Shown here piece by piece: positions 36,847 to 44,811 of a stretch of 64,000 bases of DNA. A program made the translations under genes and the position numbers. The first letter of the stretch is position 1; each line of letters opens with the position of its first letter. The stretch comes from Micrococcaceae bacterium (GTDB taxonomy: Bacteria; Actinomycetota; Actinomycetes; Actinomycetales; Micrococcaceae), in NCBI GenBank assembly GCA_013393415.1, contig JABXHI010000033.1, positions 1 to 64,000 on the forward strand. Reading direction: 5' to 3'. The notes beneath the pieces were generated by a model. It was not told where the DNA came from. It saw only the letters and a program-made list of their open reading frames with translations, and made no database searches.

Positions 36847-37986
36847 TTACTGAGCGTAGGCGCCGTGCAGCAGCACTCCACCGCCGTCGACACCCTTTGC
36901 GCCTTGGATAAAGTCGTCACCGGCGGCAGCGGCGTCCTGAGTCAGTGCGCCAACGGTACCGATCTGCCACGATGTCATCGAGTTGGCATTGAGCCACGTG
37001 AGTGCAGAATCGGCGGATTCGGGTGCTACAACAGCGACCATTCCCACGCCCAAGTTCAACGTCCGTTCCAGATCGGCTTGCGGTACCTGGCCGGCCTCGG
37101 CCATCACCGAAAAGACCGGGGGCAGCGCCCAGGTTGAGCGGTCGATGGTGGCCATTGTGCCTTGTGGCAGCACACGGGCAAGGTTCGCCGCCAAACCTCC
37201 GCCGGTGACATGCGAGAAGCCACGTAGTGCAAACTTGCCGTCACCGTTGAGTTCGTCGATAAGGTTCAAGCAGGTTTGGGTATAAATTCGGGTCGGTTCC
37301 AGGAGTTCCTCACCCAGGCTGCGCCCGAATTCCTCGATGTGCTGGTCCCAACTCCAGTCGCGCGACGTAACGATCGACCGGAGCAACGAAAACCCGTTGG
37401 AATGTGCACCCGATGATTCCATGGCAATGACGACGTCACCCTTTCGAACCCGCTCGGGCCCCAGGATCTCATTGCCTTCCACGACGCCTGTGACCGCACC
37501 GGCCACGTCATACTCCTCGGGCGCCAGTAAGCCCGGGTGTTCTGCTGTTTCGCCACCGATCAGGGCGGTGTCGGCGAGTTTGCACCCGTTGGCAATGCCT
37601 CGGACGATATCGGCGACGCGTTCGGCCACCACTTTTCCGGTGGCAATGTAATCGGTCATGAATAAGGGTTTGGCGCCCACGACGACAATGTCATCCACAA
37701 CCATGCCGACCAGATCCTGACCGATGGTGTCGTGAATGTCCATGGCCTGGGCAATCGCAACCTTGGTACCAACCCCGTCCGTTGAGGTGGTCAACACCGG
37801 GCGACGGTAACTCGTCAGCGGGGTCGCGTCCCACATGCCCGCGAATCCACCGAACCCACCGAGTACACGGCCGCTATGCGTTGCCGTAACAGCCGACTTC
37901 ATCAGCTCAACGGCATCGTCACCGGCCTGCACATCGACACCAGCATCAGCGTAGGTGAGTGGTTTGCCCAAGTTGTTGTCAGTCAC
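36847..37986 (-). CDS. purM: phosphoribosylformylglycinamidine cyclo-ligase
   Basis: AIR synthetase, step five of purine synthesis. The 379-residue protein has the PurM features TYADAGVDVQAGDDAVELMK, TSTDGVGTKVAIAQ, MVVDDIVVVGAKPLFMTDYIATGK, GGETAEHPG and FSHVTGGGLAANLARVLP. It starts with GTG 37986, 1 base after the purF stop, with AGGAA upstream, so purF-purM form a coupled pair. Confidence 0.96.
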   Translation of the reverse strand: MTDNNLGKPLTYADAGVDVQAGDDAVELMKSAVTATHSGRVLGGFGGFAGMWDATPLTSYRRPVLTTSTDGVGTKVAIAQAMDIHDTIGQDLVGMVVDDIVVVGAKPLFMTDYIATGKVVAERVADIVRGIANGCKLADTALIGGETAEHPGLLAPEEYDVAGAVTGVVEGNEILGPERVRKGDVVIAMESSGAHSNGFSLLRSIVTSRDWSWDQHIEEFGRSLGEELLEPTRIYTQTCLNLIDELNGDGKFALRGFSHVTGGGLAANLARVLPQGTMATIDRSTWALPPVFSVMAEAGQVPQADLERTLNLGVGMVAVVAPESADSALTWLNANSMTSWQIGTVGALTQDAAAAGDDFIQGAKGVDGGGVLLHGAYAQ

Positions 37987-37987
37987 G

Positions 37988-39409
37988 TTATTTCCTGTCT
38001 GTGGTCAGCTGGGGGACATCGGTGGGGTAGTTACCCGAGAAACATGCGGTGCACAACGTGTCCTCGTCCTGCTGGGTGGCGGCAATCGTCCCCTCCAGCG
38101 ATATATAGGCGAGTGTGTCTGCCCCAATAGAAGAACGTATTTCTTCGATGCCGGCACCCGTGGCAATCAACTCGGCCCGGGTCGCGAAGTCGATACCGTA
38201 AAAACACGGCCATTGCACGGGCGGAGACGAAATTTTCACGTGCACTTCACGTGCGCCGGCGGCCCGCAGCATAGCCACAACCTGACGCTGTGTGTTGCCT
38301 CGCACGATGGAATCATCAACGACGATCACGGATTTGCCGGCGACCACCGAGGGCTGCACGTTGAGTTTTAGCCGGATGCCCAGCTGACGCAAGGTCTGGG
38401 AGGGCTTGATGAACGTGCGGCCCACATAGGAATTCTTCACGAAGCCGTGGCCCAGCGGTATCCCAGATTCCTCGGCGTAACCGATGGCAGCCGGCGTCCC
38501 CGAATCAGGTACGGGCACCACGACGTCGGCCTCGGCGGTGTTTTCCTGGGCCAACTGTCGACCCATTTCCAACCGTGATTCGTAGACGCTGCGCCCGTTA
38601 ATTGATGCATCAGGTCGGGCGACGTAGACGTACTCAAAAATGCAGCGTGCTAATTTCGACGCGGCAAACCGTGTTGAACGCACACCGTCGTCATCAATCG
38701 CAATCATTTCCCCGGGGGCAACCTCGCGAATAAACGTGGCGCCGGTCGTGGCCAGCGCAGCCTGCTCGGAGGCTACGACCCAACCGTTCGCCAACCGACC
38801 TAATACCAGCGGACGGAACCCATGGGGATCACGCAGCGCATAGAGCGTGTTCTCTGACATCATCACGATGGAAAACGCGCCCTCAAGTTTGGCGAAGACT
38901 TCCGGTGCGGTGTCTTCGAGCGAGTTACCGTTTTGGCCGTGCAGCAGTGTGGTAATAAGCGCGGTATCGGTGTCATTGCCCTGGGCGAGTTCACCGGAGT
39001 CAACCTCGCCGTAGCGGTGCGCGATGAGCTCCTTGATCTCCGTGCGGTTTGTCAGTGCACCGTTCATCCCCAGCGCGACCGTAGCGTCGTCGGCGGTGGC
39101 ACCAAGTGTCGGTTGGGCAAAGTTCCAGTTATCGGCACCGACTGCCCCGTATCGGTTGTGGCCAATCGCGATGTGCCCCGTCAGTGAGGACAGCGTGGCT
39201 TCGTCGAACACCTGAGAGACGAGCCCGAGGTCTTTATAGACTGAAATCCGGTGCCCAGCTGATGCGGCAATACCTGCGGCTTCCTGGCCTCGGTGCTGTA
39301 GTGAGAACAAGCCGTAATAGGTAAGTTTGGAGACTTCTTCGCCGGGTGCCCACACGCCGAATACGCCGCAGGCATCTTTGGGTGAGTCGTCCAAAAAGTT
39401 TTTGATCAT
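37988..39409 (-). CDS. purF: amidophosphoribosyltransferase
   Basis: First committed step of purine synthesis: PRPP plus glutamine to phosphoribosylamine. The 473-residue protein begins with a 13-residue propeptide before Cys14 (KDACGVFGVWAPG), the N-terminal nucleophile of the glutaminase domain, as in Bacillus-type PurF. The PRTase motif IVVDDSIVRGNT lies near residue 370. C-terminal CFYGIDFATR and LCTACFSGNYP carry the Cys residues typical of the Fe-S type. Directly followed by purM. Confidence 0.96.
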   Translation of the reverse strand: MIKNFLDDSPKDACGVFGVWAPGEEVSKLTYYGLFSLQHRGQEAAGIAASAGHRISVYKDLGLVSQVFDEATLSSLTGHIAIGHNRYGAVGADNWNFAQPTLGATADDATVALGMNGALTNRTEIKELIAHRYGEVDSGELAQGNDTDTALITTLLHGQNGNSLEDTAPEVFAKLEGAFSIVMMSENTLYALRDPHGFRPLVLGRLANGWVVASEQAALATTGATFIREVAPGEMIAIDDDGVRSTRFAASKLARCIFEYVYVARPDASINGRSVYESRLEMGRQLAQENTAEADVVVPVPDSGTPAAIGYAEESGIPLGHGFVKNSYVGRTFIKPSQTLRQLGIRLKLNVQPSVVAGKSVIVVDDSIVRGNTQRQVVAMLRAAGAREVHVKISSPPVQWPCFYGIDFATRAELIATGAGIEEIRSSIGADTLAYISLEGTIAATQQDEDTLCTACFSGNYPTDVPQLTTDRK

Positions 39410-39412
39410 AAA

Positions 39413-39850
39413 CTATTTCCGTTTGATTCGTTTGTCGGCTTTGGCCCGTGCTTTGGCTTGCGCGAATTGCTCGCGCAGCGCTTGTTCATGGCGTTCGTTC
39501 TGTTGGAACTGTGACCATTCGCTATAGTCGTCTTTGCTCACGGCAACATCAGCGGCATCCGGGTCATCGGTGCGGCGTGTATAGACGGTCGAAACGTTTC
39601 GTTTGGAACGCCGATCCATGATTATCCATACAACCGCGCCGACCGCGAGCCCAGCGATCGCAAAGATTGCCGCGAAGAAAGACAGCGTCTGGACCAGTGT
39701 ATATTCGGGTGCCGCACCACGAATGCCGACCCAAAAGAATGCGACAATGACGCCCAACAGGCCGCCACTGACTAAAAAGGGGGTGACTTTCGGGGCGCTG
39801 CGATACACCATCTGTTGGGGTGCAGGGGCGTTGGGGTTGCTGTCAGCCAT
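39413..39850 (-). CDS. small membrane protein, unknown
   Basis: A 145-residue protein with two spans (about residues 25-42 and 58-77: VSGGLLGVIVAFFWVGIRG and LSFFAAIFAIAGLAVGAVVWIIM) and a cytoplasmic tail that ends in a basic helix (EQFAQAKARAKADKRIKRK). It lies 3 bp upstream of purF on the same strand, so it is probably cotranscribed. Similar proteins occur beside purF in Micrococcaceae; no function is known. Confidence 0.75.
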   Translation of the reverse strand: MADSNPNAPAPQQMVYRSAPKVTPFLVSGGLLGVIVAFFWVGIRGAAPEYTLVQTLSFFAAIFAIAGLAVGAVVWIIMDRRSKRNVSTVYTRRTDDPDAADVAVSKDDYSEWSQFQQNERHEQALREQFAQAKARAKADKRIKRK

Positions 39851-39885
39851 AGTGTCCTCAGTCTAGCGCGTCTATCGGTGCCTGC

Positions 39886-40251
39886 TTACAGTTTCACCAA
39901 CGGTAAGAGTTCAGACAAATCTGTTCGCTGCCCGGAAGCAACGACCTCTCCGGCCGTCACCGCATCGTCCCAGCTAAGCAGGCCGGTGACCAGTGCTAAC
40001 CATGTTGCGGCGTTGGTTTCGACGACGGCCGGGGGAGTGCCCCTGGTATGCGTGGTTCCTTGGATGATTTGGGTGACCCCAAACGGCGGGACCCGCACTT
40101 CCACCGAACGTCCCGGTGCTAGCACAGCTAACTCTTCCAGCGAGTACCGCACCGCCGTCGCCCGAACACTGCGAGACGCTGTGTCGGGGTCAGCAGCCCA
40201 TTCGCGCACCGCGGCCACCCCGTCGGTAACCGATATTTTTCGTCGCGCCAT
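39886..40251 (-). CDS. sterol-carrier-family protein
   Basis: A 121-residue soluble protein matching the actinobacterial 'sterol carrier family protein' group (ARRKISVTDGVAAVREW, VRVPPFGVTQIIQGTTHTRGTPPAVVETNAATWLALVTG). The family is related to the SCP2/MDMPI-type fold and is thought to bind hydrophobic ligands; it may act with mycothiol-dependent enzymes. Located between the purF-side membrane protein and the asparaginase-like gene. Confidence 0.78.
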   Translation of the reverse strand: MARRKISVTDGVAAVREWAADPDTASRSVRATAVRYSLEELAVLAPGRSVEVRVPPFGVTQIIQGTTHTRGTPPAVVETNAATWLALVTGLLSWDDAVTAGEVVASGQRTDLSELLPLVKL

Positions 40252-40304
40252 GCGTTTCCTGCCCCCTTTCGTACTTCCATCGTGCTCCCCATCAGTTGAG
40301 CGGC

Positions 40305-41327
40305 TCAGTTGAGCAACCGTAATATTGCTGGTGCCAGCTTGATGCCCCCAACCCGTTGATTGCCACCGTAGATGGGTGGCACAATGCGTTCGATCACGTC
40401 ACTCATGGCATCCAACTCGAGCGCTTCGGGCGCATATTGGGCCAGCAAGACCAGGGCCACAAGATGGGCAGCCCGGTGGGTGGAATCAATCATGGAGACC
40501 GCGACCGAGGTGCCATCGGGAGCGGCCAGCGCTAGAATCCCATCGGCTCCGGTCTTGGAGATCAGCTCAAGGGATTCCAGTACTACGGTGTCGCTGCGGT
40601 TTTTGCCTTGCACAGCTTCCGGGTAGTCCAACATCGCCCGGGCCACCATCGCGGCGGGTAATTCTGCGTTGCGATCGTGTACCGCGAGACCAAGTTTGCT
40701 AAAACCGCGGGCTAACGCGGCCAGGGACATCACCGGGGTCGGCGCCCCACAGCCGTCGATGCCCCAATGGGTAATCGAGGTTTCACAGTACTGTTCCAAC
40801 ACATCCAGCACCTTGGTTTGCACCGGGGCATCGGGGCTCAGGTACGTGGCGGGGTCAGCTCCTACAGCAACCGTCGCCGCTAAGAAGCCGGCGTGTTTAC
40901 CCGAGCAGTTATGCGCCAGCCGGGTACGTTCCAACGGGAGAGGCGCCATGGCTAATGCGGCATCGGCCACCTGTGATGCCGATGAGGCAAAGACCGCGGC
41001 GCACTGTACATCGTCGGCAGATAATCCCACCTGGGCCAACACGTGTGCTGCCGTTTCTTGGTGCCATGGTGAACCACTATGCGACCCAGCAGCCAGCGCC
41101 AACCCAGCACCAGACAGATCAGCACCGCAGCGTAACGACGCGATCGCCTGCAATGGTTTCAACGCAGACCGGGCATACACCCCGGCGCTTGGGTCACCGG
41201 CTGATCCAAGTATCGCACCCTGTGCATCGACGACAACGGCCGACCCAAAATACCGGTTCTCGACGAATCCGTTACGGGTCGCGGTGGCCAGCTGTTCGAC
41301 GTCACCGGCTCGGATTGGTCCCGACAT
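40305..41327 (-). CDS. asparaginase II-family protein
   Basis: The 340-residue protein matches the L-asparaginase II family (PF06089): RNGFVENRYFGSAVVVDAQG, RSALKPLQA, SHSGSPWHQE, HNCSGKHAGFLA and DGCGAPTPVMSL. This family is distinct from classical L-asparaginases; one characterised member (Rhizobium etli AnsA-type) hydrolyses asparagine. Cytoplasmic by sequence. Gap of 53 bp to the sterol-carrier-family gene. Confidence 0.87.
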   Translation of the reverse strand: MSGPIRAGDVEQLATATRNGFVENRYFGSAVVVDAQGAILGSAGDPSAGVYARSALKPLQAIASLRCGADLSGAGLALAAGSHSGSPWHQETAAHVLAQVGLSADDVQCAAVFASSASQVADAALAMAPLPLERTRLAHNCSGKHAGFLAATVAVGADPATYLSPDAPVQTKVLDVLEQYCETSITHWGIDGCGAPTPVMSLAALARGFSKLGLAVHDRNAELPAAMVARAMLDYPEAVQGKNRSDTVVLESLELISKTGADGILALAAPDGTSVAVSMIDSTHRAAHLVALVLLAQYAPEALELDAMSDVIERIVPPIYGGNQRVGGIKLAPAILRLLN

Positions 41328-41336
41328 TGCTGTCTC

Positions 41337-41579
41337 CTATCGCTTTGACTTTCGCGCATAGATGGCCCAGGTCGTGACGGCTCCGGCAACCGCGCCGATC
41401 CCCAATGAGATCAGTGCCGGGACAAGGTCGCCACGGGTCGCATCGGCGAACGCGCGAAACCCAAGCCAGGCAACAAAGGATGCACCGAGCGAGACCATCA
41501 ACCATAAATATACGACGCGCAGCCACCGCGGCACCGAGGGCCCTTGACCGTAGGGGAGGTGGTTTCGGTTGTATGACAT
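41337..41579 (-). CDS. small two-span membrane protein
   Basis: An 80-residue protein with two predicted spans (VVYLWLMVSLGASFVAWLGF and ALISLGIGAVAGAVTTWAIYA) and a basic end. ATG 41579 is chosen over the frame extension to 41801, because the extension covers the start of the divergent purD. Its stop is 9 bp before the asparaginase-like start. Function unknown. Confidence 0.65.
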   Translation of the reverse strand: MSYNRNHLPYGQGPSVPRWLRVVYLWLMVSLGASFVAWLGFRAFADATRGDLVPALISLGIGAVAGAVTTWAIYARKSKR

Positions 41580-41685
41580 GGTTTCGATTCTACTGGACCT
41601 GCACCACCGCTCCCGGGGTTGGTCTTGTCCACAAAGTTCAGACACACCGACCAACACCGATGCCGAACCGACTACGCTAAGAGAT

Positions 41686-42969
41686 GTGAAAACTTTAGTC
41701 TTGGGCCCCGGTGGCCGTGAACACGCAATAGTGCAAGCCCTCCGCGCCGATCCGCTGGTATCTGAGGTGCGCTGTGCACCAGGAAACGCTGGCATCGCCA
41801 AGGAAGTTCCCGTCTACCCGATCGACGTTTCCTCCCCGCAATTAGTGGTGGAACTGTGCCAGCAACTGCAACCGGATCTCGTGGTGGTTGGTCCAGAGGC
41901 ACTCTTAGCCTCGGGTGTTGCTAATGCGCTCCACGCTGCCGGCTTCTCGGTGTTCGGTCCAACGCATCAGGCGGCCAAACTTGAGTCGTCGAAGGCCTTT
42001 GCCAAAGATGTCATGGGCGCCGCCGGTGTGCCAACCGGTGCTGCGCACACCGCAGTCAATGCGACCCAACTTGCGGCAGCACTCGATGATTTCGGTGCTC
42101 CGTATGTGGTCAAGGACGACGGACTGGCAGCGGGCAAGGGCGTCATCGTCACATCGGATCGGGATGCTGCGATCGCGCACGGTGAGGCCATTTTTGCCGA
42201 CGGCGACCCGGTGTTAGTAGAAGAGTTCTTGGATGGCCCCGAGGTCTCGGTCTTCGTGATTGCCGACGGCAAAGACGGGGTTGCGATGTCGCCGGCGCAA
42301 GACTTCAAACGTGTCTATAACGATGACGAAGGGCCCAACACCGGCGGTATGGGTGCGTACACACCGCTGGAGTGGTTGCCCGAAAACTTTACCGATGATG
42401 TCATGGAACAGGTTGCCCGGCCCGTCCTGCAGGAAATGGCCGACCGCGGTACCCCATTTACCGGGGTGCTCTACTGCGGCCTCGCCGTCACCAAGAAAGG
42501 CATCCAGGTCATCGAATTCAACGCACGCTTCGGCGATCCAGAAACCCAGCCGGTGCTGGCACGGCTGCAGACCCCGCTTGGCCAACTCCTCAAAGCCGCG
42601 GCCGATGGCAAACTGCGCGCCACGTTCCCAACCATCAAGTTCGATCCGCAGGCAGCCGTTGGCGTGGTCATGGCCGCTGCAGGCTACCCCGACGCGCCAC
42701 AGACCGGTGCCCAAATAACAGGTGTTGCCCAAGCCGCCCGGACCAAGGACATCTCCATCCTGCACGCCGGCACCACCGCAGGTACGACGGGTGAGTACAC
42801 GGCATCCGGCGGACGGCTCTTGACCGTCGTGGCCACCGGTGACGACCTGGCAAGCGCACGCGATCACGCCTATGACGCGGTTGAACAGATCTCGATTCCC
42901 GACGGTCATTTCCGCACCGACATTGCCGCCAAAGCCATCGACGGCCAGATCACCATTCCGGAGGCCTAG
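41686..42969 (+). CDS. purD: phosphoribosylamine--glycine ligase
   Basis: GAR synthetase, step two of purine synthesis, an ATP-grasp enzyme. The 427-residue protein begins VKTLVLGPGGREHAIV at GTG 41686; the frame extends upstream but family homology starts here and the length is typical (about 425-430). Further motifs: KDDGLAAGKGVIV, VEEFLDGPEVSVF, GGMGAYTP, IEFNARFGDPETQ. purC follows 4 bp after its stop. Confidence 0.95.
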   Translation: MKTLVLGPGGREHAIVQALRADPLVSEVRCAPGNAGIAKEVPVYPIDVSSPQLVVELCQQLQPDLVVVGPEALLASGVANALHAAGFSVFGPTHQAAKLESSKAFAKDVMGAAGVPTGAAHTAVNATQLAAALDDFGAPYVVKDDGLAAGKGVIVTSDRDAAIAHGEAIFADGDPVLVEEFLDGPEVSVFVIADGKDGVAMSPAQDFKRVYNDDEGPNTGGMGAYTPLEWLPENFTDDVMEQVARPVLQEMADRGTPFTGVLYCGLAVTKKGIQVIEFNARFGDPETQPVLARLQTPLGQLLKAAADGKLRATFPTIKFDPQAAVGVVMAAAGYPDAPQTGAQITGVAQAARTKDISILHAGTTAGTTGEYTASGGRLLTVVATGDDLASARDHAYDAVEQISIPDGHFRTDIAAKAIDGQITIPEA

Positions 42970-42973
42970 CGCC

Positions 42974-43873
42974 ATGACCGACACTGCAGTTCACGTCCCC
43001 GGCTGGCGTCACATCTATTCGGGCAAAGTCCGCAACCTCTATGAGCCCGAGTCCACTGCGCCGGGCGAGTCCGACACGCTGTTAGTGGTCGCCACAGATC
43101 GGATCTCGGCCTTTGACCATATTTTGTCTCCGGGCATCCCCGAAAAAGGCAAGATCCTGACGCAGCTGTCACTGTGGTGGTTTGATCGACTCTCTGATGA
43201 ACTCGACGTCGCCAATCACGTGGTGTCCACGAACGTGCCGGCGGCGGTGGCTCAGCGGGCCATGATCGTCAAACGCTTGGATATGTTCCCCATTGAGGCC
43301 ATCGCACGCGGTTATCTGACCGGATCCGGATTAGCCGAGTATCGTCAAAGCGGCCAGGTGACCGGCATTGACCTCCCCGGCGGGCTCGTTGGCGGTTCCA
43401 AGCTTGAGCCGGCGATCTTTACCCCGTCTGCGAAGGCAGAAGTGGGCGAACATGATGAGAACATTTCGTATGCCGAGATGGTCCATCGGATTGGTCAGTC
43501 GGCCGCTGACGACATCCGCGAGAAAACGCTGCAACTGTATACGACGGCCGAGCGTATCGCTCGTGAAGCGGGCATTATTCTGGCCGACACCAAGGTTGAA
43601 TATGGCGTTGATGAACACGGGACCATCACGCTGGGCGATGAGGTCTTAACCCCGGATTCTTCTCGGTTTTGGGATGCGGCGACGTATCAGCCGGGGCGTG
43701 GACAGGATTCGTTTGATAAACAGTTTGTCCGTGACTGGTTGGCTTCAGACGCCTCGGGCTGGGAGCGGGCGGCAGATACCCCGCCGCCAGAGCTTGCCGA
43801 TGACGTCGTCGAGAAAACCGCTGCACGGTACCGTGAGGCCTATCGTCGTTTGACGGGTCGCGCCTTCAACTAG
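42974..43873 (+). CDS. purC: phosphoribosylaminoimidazole-succinocarboxamide synthase
   Basis: SAICAR synthetase. The 299-residue protein has IYSGKVRNLYE, VVATDRISAFDHIL, GYLTGSGLAEYRQSG, LEPAIFTPSAKAE and DTKVEYG, all PurC motifs, and is of the long (yeast-like) length class. GGAGG lies in the last purD codons ahead of ATG 42974. Its stop overlaps the stop of the convergent metallophosphoesterase gene by 4 bp. Confidence 0.96.
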   Translation: MTDTAVHVPGWRHIYSGKVRNLYEPESTAPGESDTLLVVATDRISAFDHILSPGIPEKGKILTQLSLWWFDRLSDELDVANHVVSTNVPAAVAQRAMIVKRLDMFPIEAIARGYLTGSGLAEYRQSGQVTGIDLPGGLVGGSKLEPAIFTPSAKAEVGEHDENISYAEMVHRIGQSAADDIREKTLQLYTTAERIAREAGIILADTKVEYGVDEHGTITLGDEVLTPDSSRFWDAATYQPGRGQDSFDKQFVRDWLASDASGWERAADTPPPELADDVVEKTAARYREAYRRLTGRAFN

Positions 43874-44811
43874 TTGGCGGCCACCAGATCAACGACCACG
43901 GCTTCGGGCGGACAAAATGTACGCAGTGGAACCGTGGGTGACGTGCCGATGCCGGCGGTGACATTGACCAGACCGGTTCTGCCGCCGGCACGCCAGGGAA
44001 ATAGTGACGAGGCGAGTCCGGTCGGCAGATCACAGTTGGACACGATTGCACCATAGCGTGGCAGGGCGATTTGTCCGCCGTGCGTGTGCCCAGCAAATAC
44101 GCAATCAGCACCATCGGCAATGGCAGCGTCCAGTACACGTCGATACGGAGCATGCGTGACGGCGATATTGAGTTGTGCTGGCGGATCAGTGTGGTCGAAT
44201 CCCGGCCAGGCGTCAGCTTGCATGTGGGCGTCGTGGGTACCGGCAAAATTGATTTTCAGGTCCTCACGGATCTGCAGTGTATGTGTTTGGTTTCCCACGC
44301 GGTGCCAATCGCCGGTCTCCGTGAAGGTGCGAAACATCGTGGCCACGTCGATGGTTTCCCGTAGCTCCTCGGCGCTGTCCATTGCCGAGGGGGCGCGTAA
44401 ATATCGCAGTGGGTTCATCGGGCGTGGACCATAGAAATCATTCGAACCGGGAACGAAAACCCCGGGGAGGTGGAGCAGTGGCTCGAGGGCTTCAAGTACG
44501 GAATCGACGGCGTCGATCCCACCGGGGTTGTCGCCGGTATTGATGACCAGATCGGGTTCAAGTGCTGCGAGGCCGCGGACGAATTCGATTTTCTGACGAT
44601 CATGGGCGACCAAGTGCATATCGCCCAGGTGCACAATGCGAAGCGGGGCGTGTCCGGCAGGAAGCAGCGACATGGTTTCGTATCGGATGCCGAACCGTCG
44701 GGCACTGATGGCTCCGAAAGCAATGGCTGCAGAGCCCGCCAAGATGGTGGTAGTGAAAAGGGTGGCCGCGCCGGATGCGATCCGACGCGGCCACCCTGAG
44801 GTTTCAGACAC
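43870..44811 (-). CDS. membrane-anchored metallophosphoesterase
   Basis: The 313-residue protein has an N-terminal span or signal anchor (about residues 14-35) and the calcineurin-type motifs HLGDMH, NTGDN, GSNDF, THAP and FAGHTHGGQI, so the two-metal site is complete. It resembles the YkuE/YaeI group that acts on the outer face of the membrane; substrate unknown. GTG at 44811 overlaps the PBP stop by one base, so it is coupled to the PBP gene. Confidence 0.88.
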   Translation of the reverse strand: MSETSGWPRRIASGAATLFTTTILAGSAAIAFGAISARRFGIRYETMSLLPAGHAPLRIVHLGDMHLVAHDRQKIEFVRGLAALEPDLVINTGDNPGGIDAVDSVLEALEPLLHLPGVFVPGSNDFYGPRPMNPLRYLRAPSAMDSAEELRETIDVATMFRTFTETGDWHRVGNQTHTLQIREDLKINFAGTHDAHMQADAWPGFDHTDPPAQLNIAVTHAPYRRVLDAAIADGADCVFAGHTHGGQIALPRYGAIVSNCDLPTGLASSLFPWRAGGRTGLVNVTAGIGTSPTVPLRTFCPPEAVVVDLVAAN